Of a stretch of 64,000 nucleotides of DNA, positions 44,270 through 54,589 are shown piece by piece (position 1 is the first letter of the stretch; each line of letters begins with the position of its first letter). A program made the translations under genes and the position numbers. The DNA comes from Stratiolaelaps scimitus. Taxonomy: Eukaryota; Arthropoda; Arachnida; Mesostigmata; Laelapidae. The DNA lies in assembly GCA_019614645.1 (NCBI GenBank), contig JABWDB010000001.1, forward strand, positions 9,593,501-9,657,500, given 5' to 3'. The notes beneath the pieces are model-generated. The model was not told the origin of the DNA, made no database searches, and saw only the letters and a program-made list of their open reading frames with translations.

Positions 44270-45008
44270 ATGGAGACGAACACAAGGAAGTCTGCGAGGA
44301 CGAGAGAGAGAGAGTCAGCCAGACACAGACAGCTAGAGACACACACCGAACTGTAAATACATTGTGCATCTGAACGCGGACTGGGAAAACAAATAAATAA
44401 ACCATTGGACCACCGCAAGGTCCGCTAGCCAACGCGACAAAACGATCAGCGACGGAACCGATGCCTGGGCAAGCCACAGAGCGGCGACCATTGGCCCAAT
44501 AACAACAAACGCACTAGCGACAGGACAGGAGACAGACGGGCAGACGGTCGACAGGTTGCTTGGTCAACGAAACCGATCAATGGTGCGACGGCTCGCTGCC
44601 AGCGTTCAGATCCCCCCCCCCCTCGGACAGTTTCCCTTTTGAATCTACCCGCGCCTGTGCCCATTGATCGAAGTCCGTTTTCATTCAGATTCCTTGTTCT
44701 CCGCTCTTGGCCGCCGTTCACCTCCAGACTGGATGTTCGAGCCTCAACATCCTCACCAGATGCGTGATAGACCGCATCCGAAGGTACTACGCTCAAAGTG
44801 ATTGGAAATTATTGTCATCGGGATGATCGTGGCTATATTGCACGCATATAGAATATATGAAAGTATTAGTGGCAGTACCACAATGGCGAACTTCGAAGGG
44901 TATTGAACAGTACAAGACGCACGTTCGATTGAGCAGTTAATAACAGCGCTAACGCTTACAATCCTTAAGTATATATATATACAAATTTAATAATAAAAAG
45001 AAAAAGAA

Positions 45009-45009
<1 letters not shown>

Positions 45010-45041
<32 letters not shown>
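45010..45041. repeat. (TA)n microsatellite
   Basis: A TA run of about 32 bases after an AAAGAAAAAG purine stretch. Confidence 0.95.
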
Positions 45042-45043
<2 letters not shown>

Positions 45044-45807
45044 GTTGTAATCTTTGGATCGTGGTATGCATTAAATCGGTCATAACTAATTGTTATAACT
45101 TGGTCTATATGCAGGCACACGTTGTTCGAACCTATCTACTGTATCTACATAGCAATAAGGGGGGTAACGCATGAGAGGTCTATGAAGCATGCCACACATC
45201 TACACTTCTCCATTTCGCCACTCGTGCGAGCGTGCGCAAATAGATTGTATATGGCATACGCCTCATACGGGTATTACAAGGTGGGGCTGGGTTGGCTTGG
45301 CGAAGCGATATGTCACGTCACCATTTGATTTTATGATGACACTGCTTTCTTGTAGCCCCTTTGAACACGTGTCGTTCAGACCTCCATATGTTGCTGCCGC
45401 TGCTGCCTGCCTCGATGTCGCTCAGCCGTGTCCGAGGCAACTGGTAGTTGAGGCAGTGGCACTGGGTCGGCTACTACGAGTCTAGCAGAAGTCTGCGGGC
45501 CATTGCGATCAACAGACAAAGGCTTGAGCACAAGGGAACTGAATGACTCACCAGGAGACGATTGCTAGCGGAATGGCGCCGAAGGGAGGGTGGTGTCGAC
45601 TGGAGACCGCAGGAGTTTCGGCGAAAGCGCATTTACTTTTTATTGTACTCAGTTCAACCTCTGCAGGTCATTATTCTAACACTAGCCCAAAACGACAGCC
45701 CTGTCATGATGACCACTGTCGGGAAGGTTAACAAATGGCCATTGCTGCAATGAAGTTATACGTCTCGCCAGAGCGCACGAATGACGCCTACACCTTCAAT
45801 CGCTATC

Positions 45808-46107
45808 TCAGGGTCGGTAAATAAAGAAAATTCTCTGCAAGTCACCTGTCTCGCTTCCTACTGCCTTTTCTATGATGACTGCGCAAATGGAATTGTGTCT
45901 GTTCGAGTGAGCTAGCCAGCCCGCCTGTACGATGCCTCCTCTGGTAGGAAATCTCTTTGCGAGGTCACTGAAGTTGGACGACCATGTAGACGGCAGGCAT
46001 ACCGATATCGTGGCAGCTATATAGTGTTGCTTGAAGCGTTCAGGCGAAAGCGGTATCAGAATGCTTTCTGGGGCGTGAGTGAACATTGAGGTGTCGATAT
46101 AGAACAT
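45808..46107 (-). CDS. Candidate 99-codon minus-strand protein with ATG
   Basis: An ATG at 46107 opens MFYIDTSMFTHAPES, then ILIPLSPERFKQHYIAATIS, a Trp/Ser-rich middle and GGIVQAGWLAHSNRHNSICA, ending IFFIYRP before TGA. Residue composition is even, with no homopolymer runs and no microsatellite in the frame, and third positions favour G/C. It is therefore one of the cleaner frames here. I see no known motif. No poly(A) signal is clear downstream on this strand. Confidence 0.2.
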   Translation of the reverse strand: MFYIDTSMFTHAPESILIPLSPERFKQHYIAATISVCLPSTWSSNFSDLAKRFPTRGGIVQAGWLAHSNRHNSICAVIIEKAVGSETGDLQRIFFIYRP

Positions 46108-46567
46108 GAAACGAGTGCATTGGCTGGATGCGGTTGGTGTAAATGTTTACTCCGCGGCGGTTTGCTCTCAAATGGTGACGGAATAGCAACGCCTCAGGAG
46201 CTTCTTCATCTCGTAGGGGGAACGTTTACTATCCGGATATATGCCGCATATTCTTAATGTAAAGCACCAGATATGTTCGAGTCGCTCGTCTTCTGGCATT
46301 AGCAAATAGATAACATGATAAAATAATGACTAATAAATCGGTGTTCCATGTGACTCCAGTGCTCATGCTGGTTCAGACCATGTATGGACCTCTTCGTAGA
46401 TGAAGAAATCTTGCCTTCTATCTGTGTTATAGTTACTGAGACAAACGTCACAAATGTTCGTGTTGCTTTCTATTCGAATAAAAATCTAGAAAATAATCTT
46501 GCACATCATGCAAGCACTAGTAACGTTCATCCAATGGTCATTATCGCGCAGCCCTGTGAACTCGGAA

Positions 46568-46828
46568 TTACATACGTCCTCTCCAGGGGCCTACAGGCCT
46601 CTGCTCCATTAACTTGAAGGGCGTAGACCAGGGTCCACCAGACTCCACACATATTAGATGCGTTACAGTTGTCCTCTTTGGATTATTCGGATTTTGTTTT
46701 GTCGCTGTGCAAATAAGAACCCATAAGACCCGATGTTTCTCTGATGAGACGAATGGCTCCCTAAATCCTTGTCTTACACAACGGGGCAACAAATCAAATT
46801 TGTGTCCAACACAGCGGGCTAAGGCCAC
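46568..46828 (-). CDS. Minus-strand open frame, about 110 codons stop-to-stop
   Basis: The frame is open upstream to about 46905 but has no ATG early. The product includes AALLDFPNEHPVFSWVALARC, LWVLICTATKQNPNNPKR and VESGGPWSTPFKLMEQ. A plus-strand frame (46614-46877) overlaps. An exon is conceivable, but no acceptor with a pyrimidine tract is obvious. Confidence 0.12.
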   Translation of the reverse strand: MALARCVGHKFDLLPRCVRQGFREPFVSSEKHRVLWVLICTATKQNPNNPKRTTVTHLICVESGGPWSTPFKLMEQRPVGPWRGRM

Positions 46829-47213
46829 CCATGAAAAACAGGATGTTCATTGGGAAAGTCCAAGAGTGCAGCAATAGCAACGTTGTGCGTAAATATTAAT
46901 CACCTTCCTGTATAACGTTTTGTTGAGGTTAGTAAAGGTTAGGCATCAAGGAAACTTGAATCGTTATATATTGTCTTGTCGTTATTACTTTCGAGCGGTA
47001 GCGACACACATTGTTGAACAATACAGAGCTATTGCTAAGAACGTGTCTCTTCTATAGCGTTGTGGTCATTTGTGGAAGGGCCAGCATCAAGAGGGTGGTC
47101 AATGACTGCGCTCGGAAGTCATCAATTTGTTGTCGTGAACAACATTATCTGTGTAGCCAACAGTTAACCTGGACAGAACGAGGTATTAAGTCCATTAGTT
47201 TCGCCCTTTCTAT

Positions 47214-47398
47214 ATGAAGCTACAGGAGATCTCTCCTTTGAAAACCTCCTCTTACCGATACGCTGGGACGTTATCATTTGGAGAAATCGAGCCCTCGTCT
47301 TTGAAGAATGGTTTCAAAGCCTATTGTCAGTGCCTTTCACAATGGACCGCTCTGTGGTTCATTAACCAGATACGAACGCTGACAAGGATAACATCCAG
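47214..47398 (+). CDS. Candidate exon with ATG and donor
   Basis: ATG at 47214 opens MKLQEISPLKTSSYRYAG, then TLSFGEIEPSSLKNGFKAYC, up to ACATCCAG joined to GTAATT at 47398/47399, a fair donor. If unspliced it stops four bases on (62 codons). The ATG overlaps the TGA of an upstream plus frame (47011-47217). The composition looks protein-like, but no domain is recognised. Confidence 0.17.
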
Positions 47399-47399
47399 G

Positions 47400-47637
47400 T
47401 AATTTCGACAAGTGCCTATGATCGCAGCATACATTTTGGACGATGCGATACGATAGCAGCAATATGAGACCTCGATTACACATTTTTTTTTTTATAATAC
47501 TTTGGAGCAAGGTTAAGGCCTGATTTTGGTTTCTTGGTAATGCCAATGTATCCCCAGAGCTAATACCAATATCGTTGTAAGATTAACCGTCTCATTTTTA
47601 TGCATGTGTGGGTCTAGTAATTGATTTCCATGTCCAG

Positions 47638-47669
<32 letters not shown>

Positions 47670-48620
47670 ATCCTGCAAGGCCACAGTATAAACAAAAATC
47701 CAACGAAATTCAATAGAACACTGTTAACATAAAGCTAGGGAGTAGTGAGTAGATATACGCACGTATAGTGATTGCCTCCAGTAACTGGTCGTGAGCTAAC
47801 ATATTTACATCGCTTTTCGAAAATTTAAATGTCTCTGTTGCTTACGTATTGCCAACAGTGAATGTAATGTCACATATCTATACATGAGTTGTATTATGCT
47901 TGCATCAGCACCTTGTAGAAAATAGAAATATATTAGAACTCAGCGAGAAGCAAGTGGCAATCCATCTTATTGTCCAGTTGTATATTTAGGTGAACGGGGA
48001 TTTAACTCAGGAAGTGAGCCAGTTAAAAAATTGCATTAAGAAGATTAACAAGATTATTAAGCTGTTAATAAATAAGTTATATTACAGCGGTTATATATGG
48101 CAACATTTAAACGTGATGAATGCGGGAATCTTCACTGTTGCATTAAATTAGTGTGAGGGCGAGTTTTCCTCAAACGCACGGACATTAGCAGAGACATTCC
48201 AATCTCCATAAAAGTGTGCAGGTTGACGTAAACGATAAAGCGCCGCTACCTGTAAAAACCCATCCTCTGCTGAGAGTCGATCTCTTCAATAGATTCGGCA
48301 TACTTGGCATAGCTTCGATCGACGAATTTTTGTCATTGAGTTAGTGACCGTTTAAACGTGCGATATCGAAAATGCCAGAATTCGTGGTCACTGACATTAT
48401 GGAGCCGGAAATGCCACTAAGCTTGTGACTCCAGTAGCACGTTCTAATCGTACCGCTTATGGTACCGAATGCTACCACTGTGCTTCATCACTACTGTGGT
48501 TCGTAATCGCATCACTGTGGCTGTATAGCAATAGCGGTCTTTAAAGGCGTTTGTTGACCGAACCGGTTTACATGCCTGCCCAACATAAATGTATATTATT
48601 ATATTTGATATATAATTGAT
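47400..48620. other. AT-rich gene-free stretch
   Basis: Holds (TA)n at 47637-47661 followed by (TG)n, and an imperfect inverted pair AGTGACC/GGTCACT near 48344-48394. I see no frame above 70 codons and no RNA gene. Confidence 0.45.
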
Positions 48621-48912
48621 TCTTCATATTGATTCTTCCTTATTCTTCGTGGCTGCTATCACCTTCAATGTGGGCGCAGTCGTTAAAAGTATGCTCCTCC
48701 TCGGGCCAATGTCTCGAGACATCAAATCAAATTCCCGAAAAAGGATTCCTCTTCCTTGAGTACCTCGATGTACCCTCATCGATGAACGAGACGCCGAAAG
48801 AGGCATCGGCAGACAGCGGGCCTCCTATGATCGTACACTGTTGTGGTAGATCGGCACGCGCAAGCCTCTTTCGTGTGTCGTACGTGCCGATGAGACGCAT
48901 CCACAGATTGCG

Positions 48913-49368
48913 TTGGCTACTCAAGCGGTCTTACCCTATACGCGCCCAGCTGCGGACGAATGGCAACGGCGGCGATCACGCAAAGCAAACCGAATCATGA
49001 GAGGGGGAAGGGAGAAGTGTCGCCGGCAAACGAGAAAGTTCTGGGCCACCTCAATTTCCGGAGCCGGCCACCAGGCCGGCGACAGCAGCTCGGACGCCTA
49101 CCACCTCAACCGCTGGCTGATCCCTCGGAGAGTTTCCCTCAACAGCAGCGCCTTGATATCATGTTGGCGGCTAACGGCGGCCTCCGGGCGCACGGCCCCA
49201 CATCGTCCGCTTCATTGTACCCGTCCTTTGGTGAAGTCTGTCGCCCGCGATAGGGAGAAAAAGTCCCTCCCTAGACCCAATTCCAAACCACCATCTGCCT
49301 ACCTACCCGGCCTGTTTGACGTTCACCAACCAGCGAATCGAGCTGCCCTGAACCCTCGGGCGGCGTAA
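48913..49368 (+). CDS. Coding-like 150-codon frame, unrecognised
   Basis: The plus frame has no ATG at its start but shows the steadiest G/C third-position bias in the window between about 49060 and 49150 (GCC GGC GAC AGC AGC TCG GAC GCC TAC CAC). The product reads GAGHQAGDSSSDAYHLNRWL and later PRPNSKPPSAYLPGLFDV, ending ALNPRAA. It would be an exon. An ATG-initiated frame in another register (48960-49253, 97 codons, MATAAITQSKPNHERG) overlaps it and is a serious alternative. No family is recognised. Confidence 0.2.
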   Translation: MATQAVLPYTRPAADEWQRRRSRKANRIMRGGREKCRRQTRKFWATSISGAGHQAGDSSSDAYHLNRWLIPRRVSLNSSALISCWRLTAASGRTAPHRPLHCTRPLVKSVARDREKKSLPRPNSKPPSAYLPGLFDVHQPANRAALNPRAA

Positions 49369-49505
49369 TTCACCTCGCACTCGCCTCGCGCGATTGGCAG
49401 ATTATTGCTTGGTAGTCTGATCGGCCGCTGCCCCTGGATATGGTGGCATCAGTTGCATTTAAGAAAGGATAGACGGAAGTAGGTTTCGCTTCATCTTTGC
49501 CCAGG

Positions 49506-49545
49506 GCTAACCTATGTATGTCAACGTTTGTGTTTCAGGTGAGTT
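49506..49545 (+). promoter_or_regulatory. Recursive splice (ratchet) site candidate 2
   Basis: A consensus branch-point word GCTAACC at 49506-49512 is followed by TGTATGTCAACGTTTG, then TGTTTCAG joined to GTGAGT at 49538/49539. The branch-to-AG distance is about 28 bases, as at 27078. GTTTCAGGTRAG is identical at both sites, and both are on the plus strand 22.5 kb apart. This fits stepwise removal of one very long intron. Confidence 0.5.
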
Positions 49546-50116
49546 ATACGAAATGATACAATACAAGCATTATATCTTCATCGATCAGTTAGTTCATCAA
49601 TCGATAGTCAGGGAACGATCAAGCATCAGGTAGGTTCGTTCGCTCGATCGGCTGTCTGGCTGCACTCAAACGCGTCTGCGTGAGATGAACACCTAACAGT
49701 TGAGTAAGGACTGCTGTAACCCGCTGTGCCCGAAGGTTGTCTGTCGCACTAACGCACACGCCGGCCGTGTGTACCTTGCGTTCGCGAGAGCCAGGAGAGC
49801 GTGAGATGCCCGAGAGCCTACGCGAGCACCTGAATGACGGACAGGCCACATGAGTGCGCCAAGAGGAGTTATAGCAATTCGTAGATATCGTACGGCAGAC
49901 TAGGCTGGATGAGCGATAGGGTGAAAGATAGGGGAACTGTTGAAGTAAACGAACCCACCACACCGTCGAAGCTTTCCGTCAGGAATCGCCTACGAATACA
50001 ATGCCTAGAGCAGTCACTACGACGCTACGATGGCGTGGAGCTATTTGCGTGGTATACCATGACATGGCGTGGTATGCCTGCCGTGTGGTTTATATAGTTC
50101 GCCGATATCGTTACAG

Positions 50117-50344
50117 TTTCGTTCCACGTCAGCGGTGGCTGTCGACATCCGTTTCGAACGATTGCCACGGCTTGCCAACGGACTGTTGCTGTTCACGGGC
50201 GCCTCCACCGGTCTACGGCGGTCTCTGCTCACGGAAACCGTTGAAATAACAACAGGTGGCGCGCTACCAGGTGCACCCTACTCGATGGAAGGGGCTGAGA
50301 CCCAGAGGGTTCAGAGGCAGGTTATGGAAACATTCGAGAGGTGA
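50117..50344 (+). CDS. Candidate exon with a laminin-G-like strand motif
   Basis: After a TCGTTACAG acceptor-like word (50108-50116) the frame reads FRSTSAVAVDIRF, then RLPRLANGLLLFTGAS. The pattern F-R followed by N-G-L-L-L-F-x-G is typical of the early strands of laminin-G/neurexin-type domains. Third positions are strongly G/C-biased from 50130 to 50240. Beyond TGAST the sequence no longer resembles the domain, and several GT donors (for example CAACAG/GTGGCG at about 50256) could end the exon. The frame closes at TGA 50342-50344. One short motif is not proof of the family. Confidence 0.22.
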   Translation, partial: FRSTSAVAVDIRFERLPRLANGLLLFTGASTGLRRSLLTETVEITTGGALPGAPYSMEGAETQRVQRQVMETFER

Positions 50345-50579
50345 TAATAATGCAAACATCCGCGTCGTGCAATCCCATCATGGCTATGTGCTACATATAC
50401 TATAGATTGTGTATGCATGTAGTGCTTGAGAATGTAGAGTATGCGCCGGACGGCATATCTGTTATAGTACATATATATTTCTGTGTTGATCTATTTACGA
50501 TACGTTAGAGTTTGAACGAAGGTATTCGGTATTGTCGTTGCGTTCTCATACACCTGTGACGTTCTGTCGACACCCTCAA

Positions 50580-50581
50580 TG

Positions 50582-50618
<37 letters not shown>

Positions 50619-50619
50619 A
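50580..50619. repeat. (TA)n tract inside a palindrome
   Basis: TGACA and TGTCA flank the TA run symmetrically. A second TA run preceded by A10 follows at about 50651-50675. Confidence 0.85.
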
Positions 50620-51642
50620 AATAGGAGAACAGCTGAGAGTCAGCTTAGACAAAAAAAAAATATATATATATATATACAAAACAGGAACAATACAGGTGAA
50701 AATAAAATAACAATAAAATTTTAAATTCCCCGCCATATTTCACCGCTTCCTTAAGTTCCCCCGGGGTTAGAAGACATAGAAATCATTAGAAAACTAGGTT
50801 TCTTCTCAGTGGTGCGCCGATGAGGCGTACAACCCAGTCCTCGCAAGCTCTAGTAGGTGACGTTGTCCACGTTATTTTATCATAGCTAACTTTTTTATTT
50901 CTGAAATTTCGAGTTGTTTTAATATCATGTTGCTTACTTATCTTCTATATCTCTTTATAGATAATTTTTTCGTAAGTGTTACATCGATCTCACGTTTTAC
51001 TGTTTCATAGATTATTTTTTACAAATCCCATCCATATTTACATTTCAATTGAAAGATGAATTTAAATTAAACGAGCTCTCCCAGACGCCTCAATCAACTT
51101 AACCTGATATATTCGCGCTATAGAATATCTGTGGAACAGATTTTGTCGATCAGAAATGCGATCTTCCTTTGTTTACGGACATCCGCAAGAGGTCTCGGTA
51201 CCGAGTAACGTTGAACAGGGTTTGGTTGAAAATAAAATTAGATCATATGGGTAGTAGTTGTACGGCCGAATCAAGATGAATACAGAACACGGGGCGGAAC
51301 ATCTTGTTCAAGTTCTGAGAACAGAGTTCGTCTGACTGTTATGCAGGGCAGGGTTGAATAGAGAGAACGAGAGAGAGAGAGAGATCAGTAGCCGTGAAGT
51401 CTGTACGGTCGAGCTCAGACTGATGACCTACCTTCATATAACGCACGTAGACTAATCTTGGATGAACGAATTTTTTCGGTATCACGACTTACGCTGCCCA
51501 CAAATGTCGTTCATATATAACGTCGCGCACGTGTTGTTGACATGAGTAGGTAGTTTTCGAGTGTCAATTTCGTGCAAGCAACCAGCTGACTTCAAAGTGA
51601 GGTAGATCGACATTGAAGCAATAACTTGCGTTATGCACGTAT

Positions 51643-51644
<2 letters not shown>

Positions 51645-51680
<36 letters not shown>
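51645..51680. repeat. (TA)n microsatellite
   Basis: A TA run of about 36 bases. Confidence 0.95.
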
Positions 51681-51681
<1 letters not shown>

Positions 51682-52812
51682 CAAGATATGCAGTAATAAA
51701 AAAATATATACATATTTTCTTACTGAATACCTTGTGGCTATAAAAATAGATGTGAAACCACATATGTATGCAGCATCAACGTTGAAGGGTGCTCTTGATG
51801 GGCACAAATGAGTGTCCCTGGCCATTTCATCATAGACTTCAATTTCAAGTTGAGCTGAGCGGAAGCTTTTCTATCCCATTCGTCTGTGCATCTTAACCGC
51901 AGTCGACAGGAACATTTTTTAATGGAAAGATTTACATAGTGTGATATTCGACGATTACTCGGTCATAGAGTTCACACAAGCGGCTATCGTGACCAACAAA
52001 ATTGCTAACCAGCTCTGGAAGGCTCGGGTGTTATCCTGACTAAGTTCACCATCTCAAAAAGAAACAGCATACGATGGAGCTCAGGAGCCCTAGATGACTT
52101 CACCAAATCGCAGATTCGAATGTGTGCTTGTTCGAGGAAAAAGAAGTTAGCAGGTTTCAATTGAAAATCACGTTGCGGAAACCAGCCCTAAAGCGAACAC
52201 TGTTAGACTCAGTCGAGTGGCTTTCACGGGACGAGCGGGAGCTGGGTAGCACCTCAAACGAAGTTAGTTCTGGCAACGTTTTTTTTTGTGGGGATTTGCC
52301 GGGAATGCATGATGGGCATGCGTGTTGAGTGGTCCTTGAGTGGGACAGTAGTGTGAGACTCACAAACCCACTAAACCGTACTACCCCCTCTCCCAGATGG
52401 TTCGGAAAGCCACAAGCATAACTTCCAGGGTTCTTTCTGGGGCTTCCGTATACACTCTCTGTTACATCTAGGGAAGAGTCATTGCGACTGAAGCCCGATC
52501 TCTCCCGAGTTCCCCCTTGTGCCTTCCCGGCCCGGCCCTCAGCTTCAGTCCCTGACCGCGGTGGGTATCCTGACTGTATGTATTCCTTCTTAGCTCCTTC
52601 AGCCTAGTGTTCTCGGCCATGGGTTCTAGCACCTGGAACTGGTCGAGATGCTGAATATTCACTTGTAGATTGTTGACCTTTTGGCAAATATATATGTCCT
52701 AATGGACTGCTGAATGTATCATATGCAGGGCATATACGCCGAAGATGACTTTTCCACTTGACTAAATGTGGTCGGTAACACTTGTACTTGGGTTGAAGCG
52801 CAAACGTCGAAC

Positions 52813-52815
<3 letters not shown>

Positions 52816-52851
<36 letters not shown>
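52816..52851. repeat. (TA)n microsatellite
   Basis: A TA run of about 36 bases. Confidence 0.95.
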
Positions 52852-52857
<6 letters not shown>

Positions 52858-54067
52858 CAATGTGAGGTATATTTATGGAACTTGCAAATGTACATACGCT
52901 CCTGTTCTCGTCTTAAGAAAATATTTTAAAAGTATATTTGGGTGGGATATATATATACTACCCATATGCATATATAATCGTCGCAAAACAACGCTCCAGA
53001 ATCCAGAGAAATATTCGTAACAAATATTAGTAATCCAGCTTGAACGGAGGCGAGGCACGCTGACACAAATATAGATTGGAACGAACAACTATTATAGTTC
53101 AAATAGGTTGAATCCCGCTACTAAACTTATAATAAAGCGAGTTAATGTGGAAACAAACTAAACAAAGACCCAGATCCGATTGAACATCGCGTACTCAAAC
53201 CACAAGCAATTTACTCAGCAATGGATTCTCAAAGCGCATTACGTATGCATTGACTGATTCCATCGGAATTAGCGCAGCTGTCCAATGGTTAATCACTGGC
53301 GCACGACAACTAGCTGAGGGAATCGCATAAGCTCTACCATAGGTAAGCGAGTACCTCGTTCGCTGGACCCAAAGCTTGAGTTCGTAAGCCCATAAGAATT
53401 AGATCATGTTAATTATCTCGACTAGTGTTACGTAATATCTGCTAGCCCGCGGTCGGTATAGGCTGTGGAAAACAGGGGCAGTGTAGAAGGACAATATCCC
53501 CCCAAAAACAATATACGGGTACGCACCCCGGTGCTGTTCTAGTCGAAATGTATTTTATTAACACGGTAGAAGAGATTCTTCCGGATTAAAATCACCGTAC
53601 GGTCCTGTCAACGGTGACCCTATACTGTAGTCACAAGCCAGTTTGAAACATACGTCCTTATGCGTCGGTGATACCTTGCTCGAATCGTATATTATTAGTT
53701 CATTTTGATAAAACTTGAATTCTCGATTTATTCGACCGCTCGCTTAATGCATCTAACTGTGAATTTCGAATAGACAATGTAAGTAACTGACTCGGACCAA
53801 CTAAATGACTCGAGCAGCATTAAATTTAGTGATCATTGCGGTCAGACACCCACTTCTGCTCGGCGGTTAGACAATCGTATCAGAAAATATGGTGGTTTTC
53901 CTTGAGGCGCACCGGCATCCAAGTTCAGAGCGACCGAGGCGAAAATCAACGGCCATCGGCAGCGTGAAAAGAGATTAATTCAGAGCGTAGTAAATCACCG
54001 ATGAGTGTCGCTGCAGCTGTATAACTGATTATAGCAACACGAGTACAGCGCAAATATAATATATACT

Positions 54068-54581
54068 TACAGGATGTCCGAAAAGTCAATCAGTCCTATT
54101 GTATTGAATAAATTACCCAATTCCTCACAGAGATAGCATTAAAATACTCAAAAGATAAGGGTGTGTGTAGCTTTTTGAACGACCTAAAACTTCTCAGATA
54201 CAGATAGGCGATATGTACCATTCAAAAAACGCGAGCCTCAGTGGTGTTCCGTAATTACTTGGAAGTGCTGAGAGAACAGTACAGCTTCATTGGGTTGCGT
54301 GACTATTCGGACGATCTCAAACCACTCGCAAAGAGACACACCATGCGTGTGTGGTGTTTTCGAAGACGCAATCCTCAGTGGGGTATCGTAACTTTTTGAA
54401 CGCATCCAGAAAGTGGCACAACTTCAACATAACTTTTTGAACGCGTTCAAAAACACGAAACATCGTGGAGTTGTGTTTCCTCTTCAACACTTAACATGGT
54501 GGCCCTTATGCGGGCAGCTTGCGTAGCTTCTTTTTGTGTTACGCTCGCTATCTTGTTGCGCGAGTTTCCGAACAACCTATA
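54068..54581. mobile_element. MITE-like element with 20-bp terminal inverted repeats
   Basis: TACAGGATGTCCGAAAAGTC at the left end and the reverse complement of the right end (TATAGGTTGTTCGGAAACTC) agree at 15 of 20 positions. TA stands at both outer edges, as expected for a TA target duplication of the Tc1/mariner type. The 514-bp interior has no long frame, so it would be non-autonomous. CTTTTTGAACG occurs three times inside (54171, 54392, 54433). The last copy lies in a perfect 20-base palindrome (54434-54453). CCTCAGTGG plus GTAA is also repeated (54235 and 54371). These internal repeats suggest a structured, perhaps composite, element. Confidence 0.5.
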
Positions 54582-54589
54582 TTTACGTA

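Larger units (their letters stand above)
50620..54060. other. Gene-poor AT-rich stretch
   Basis: Poly-A/T runs and TA tracts (51645-51680, 52816-52851, 52949-52960), a GA run at 51369-51384, and unique sequence. Frames reach only 60-93 codons, several through TA tracts (Tyr-Ile repeats), and none is supported. At 53270-53390 a tRNA A-box-like word is present but the fold and B box fail. Confidence 0.45.

Noticed and set aside
48740..48900. Plus-strand text GPPMIVHC followed by CGRSARA, reminiscent of the protein tyrosine phosphatase active-site loop.
   Set aside because: The catalytic loop H-C-(5 residues)-R is not intact, the upstream WPD motif is absent, and the antisense frame looks equally coding-like. 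Probably coincidence.
53255..53400. tRNA-like segment: TAGCGCAGCTG fits an A box.
   Set aside because: The best B-box candidate (GAGTTCGTAAGCC) breaks the invariant A and lies about 110 bases away, and no cloverleaf stems pair. At most a decayed tRNA-derived SINE.
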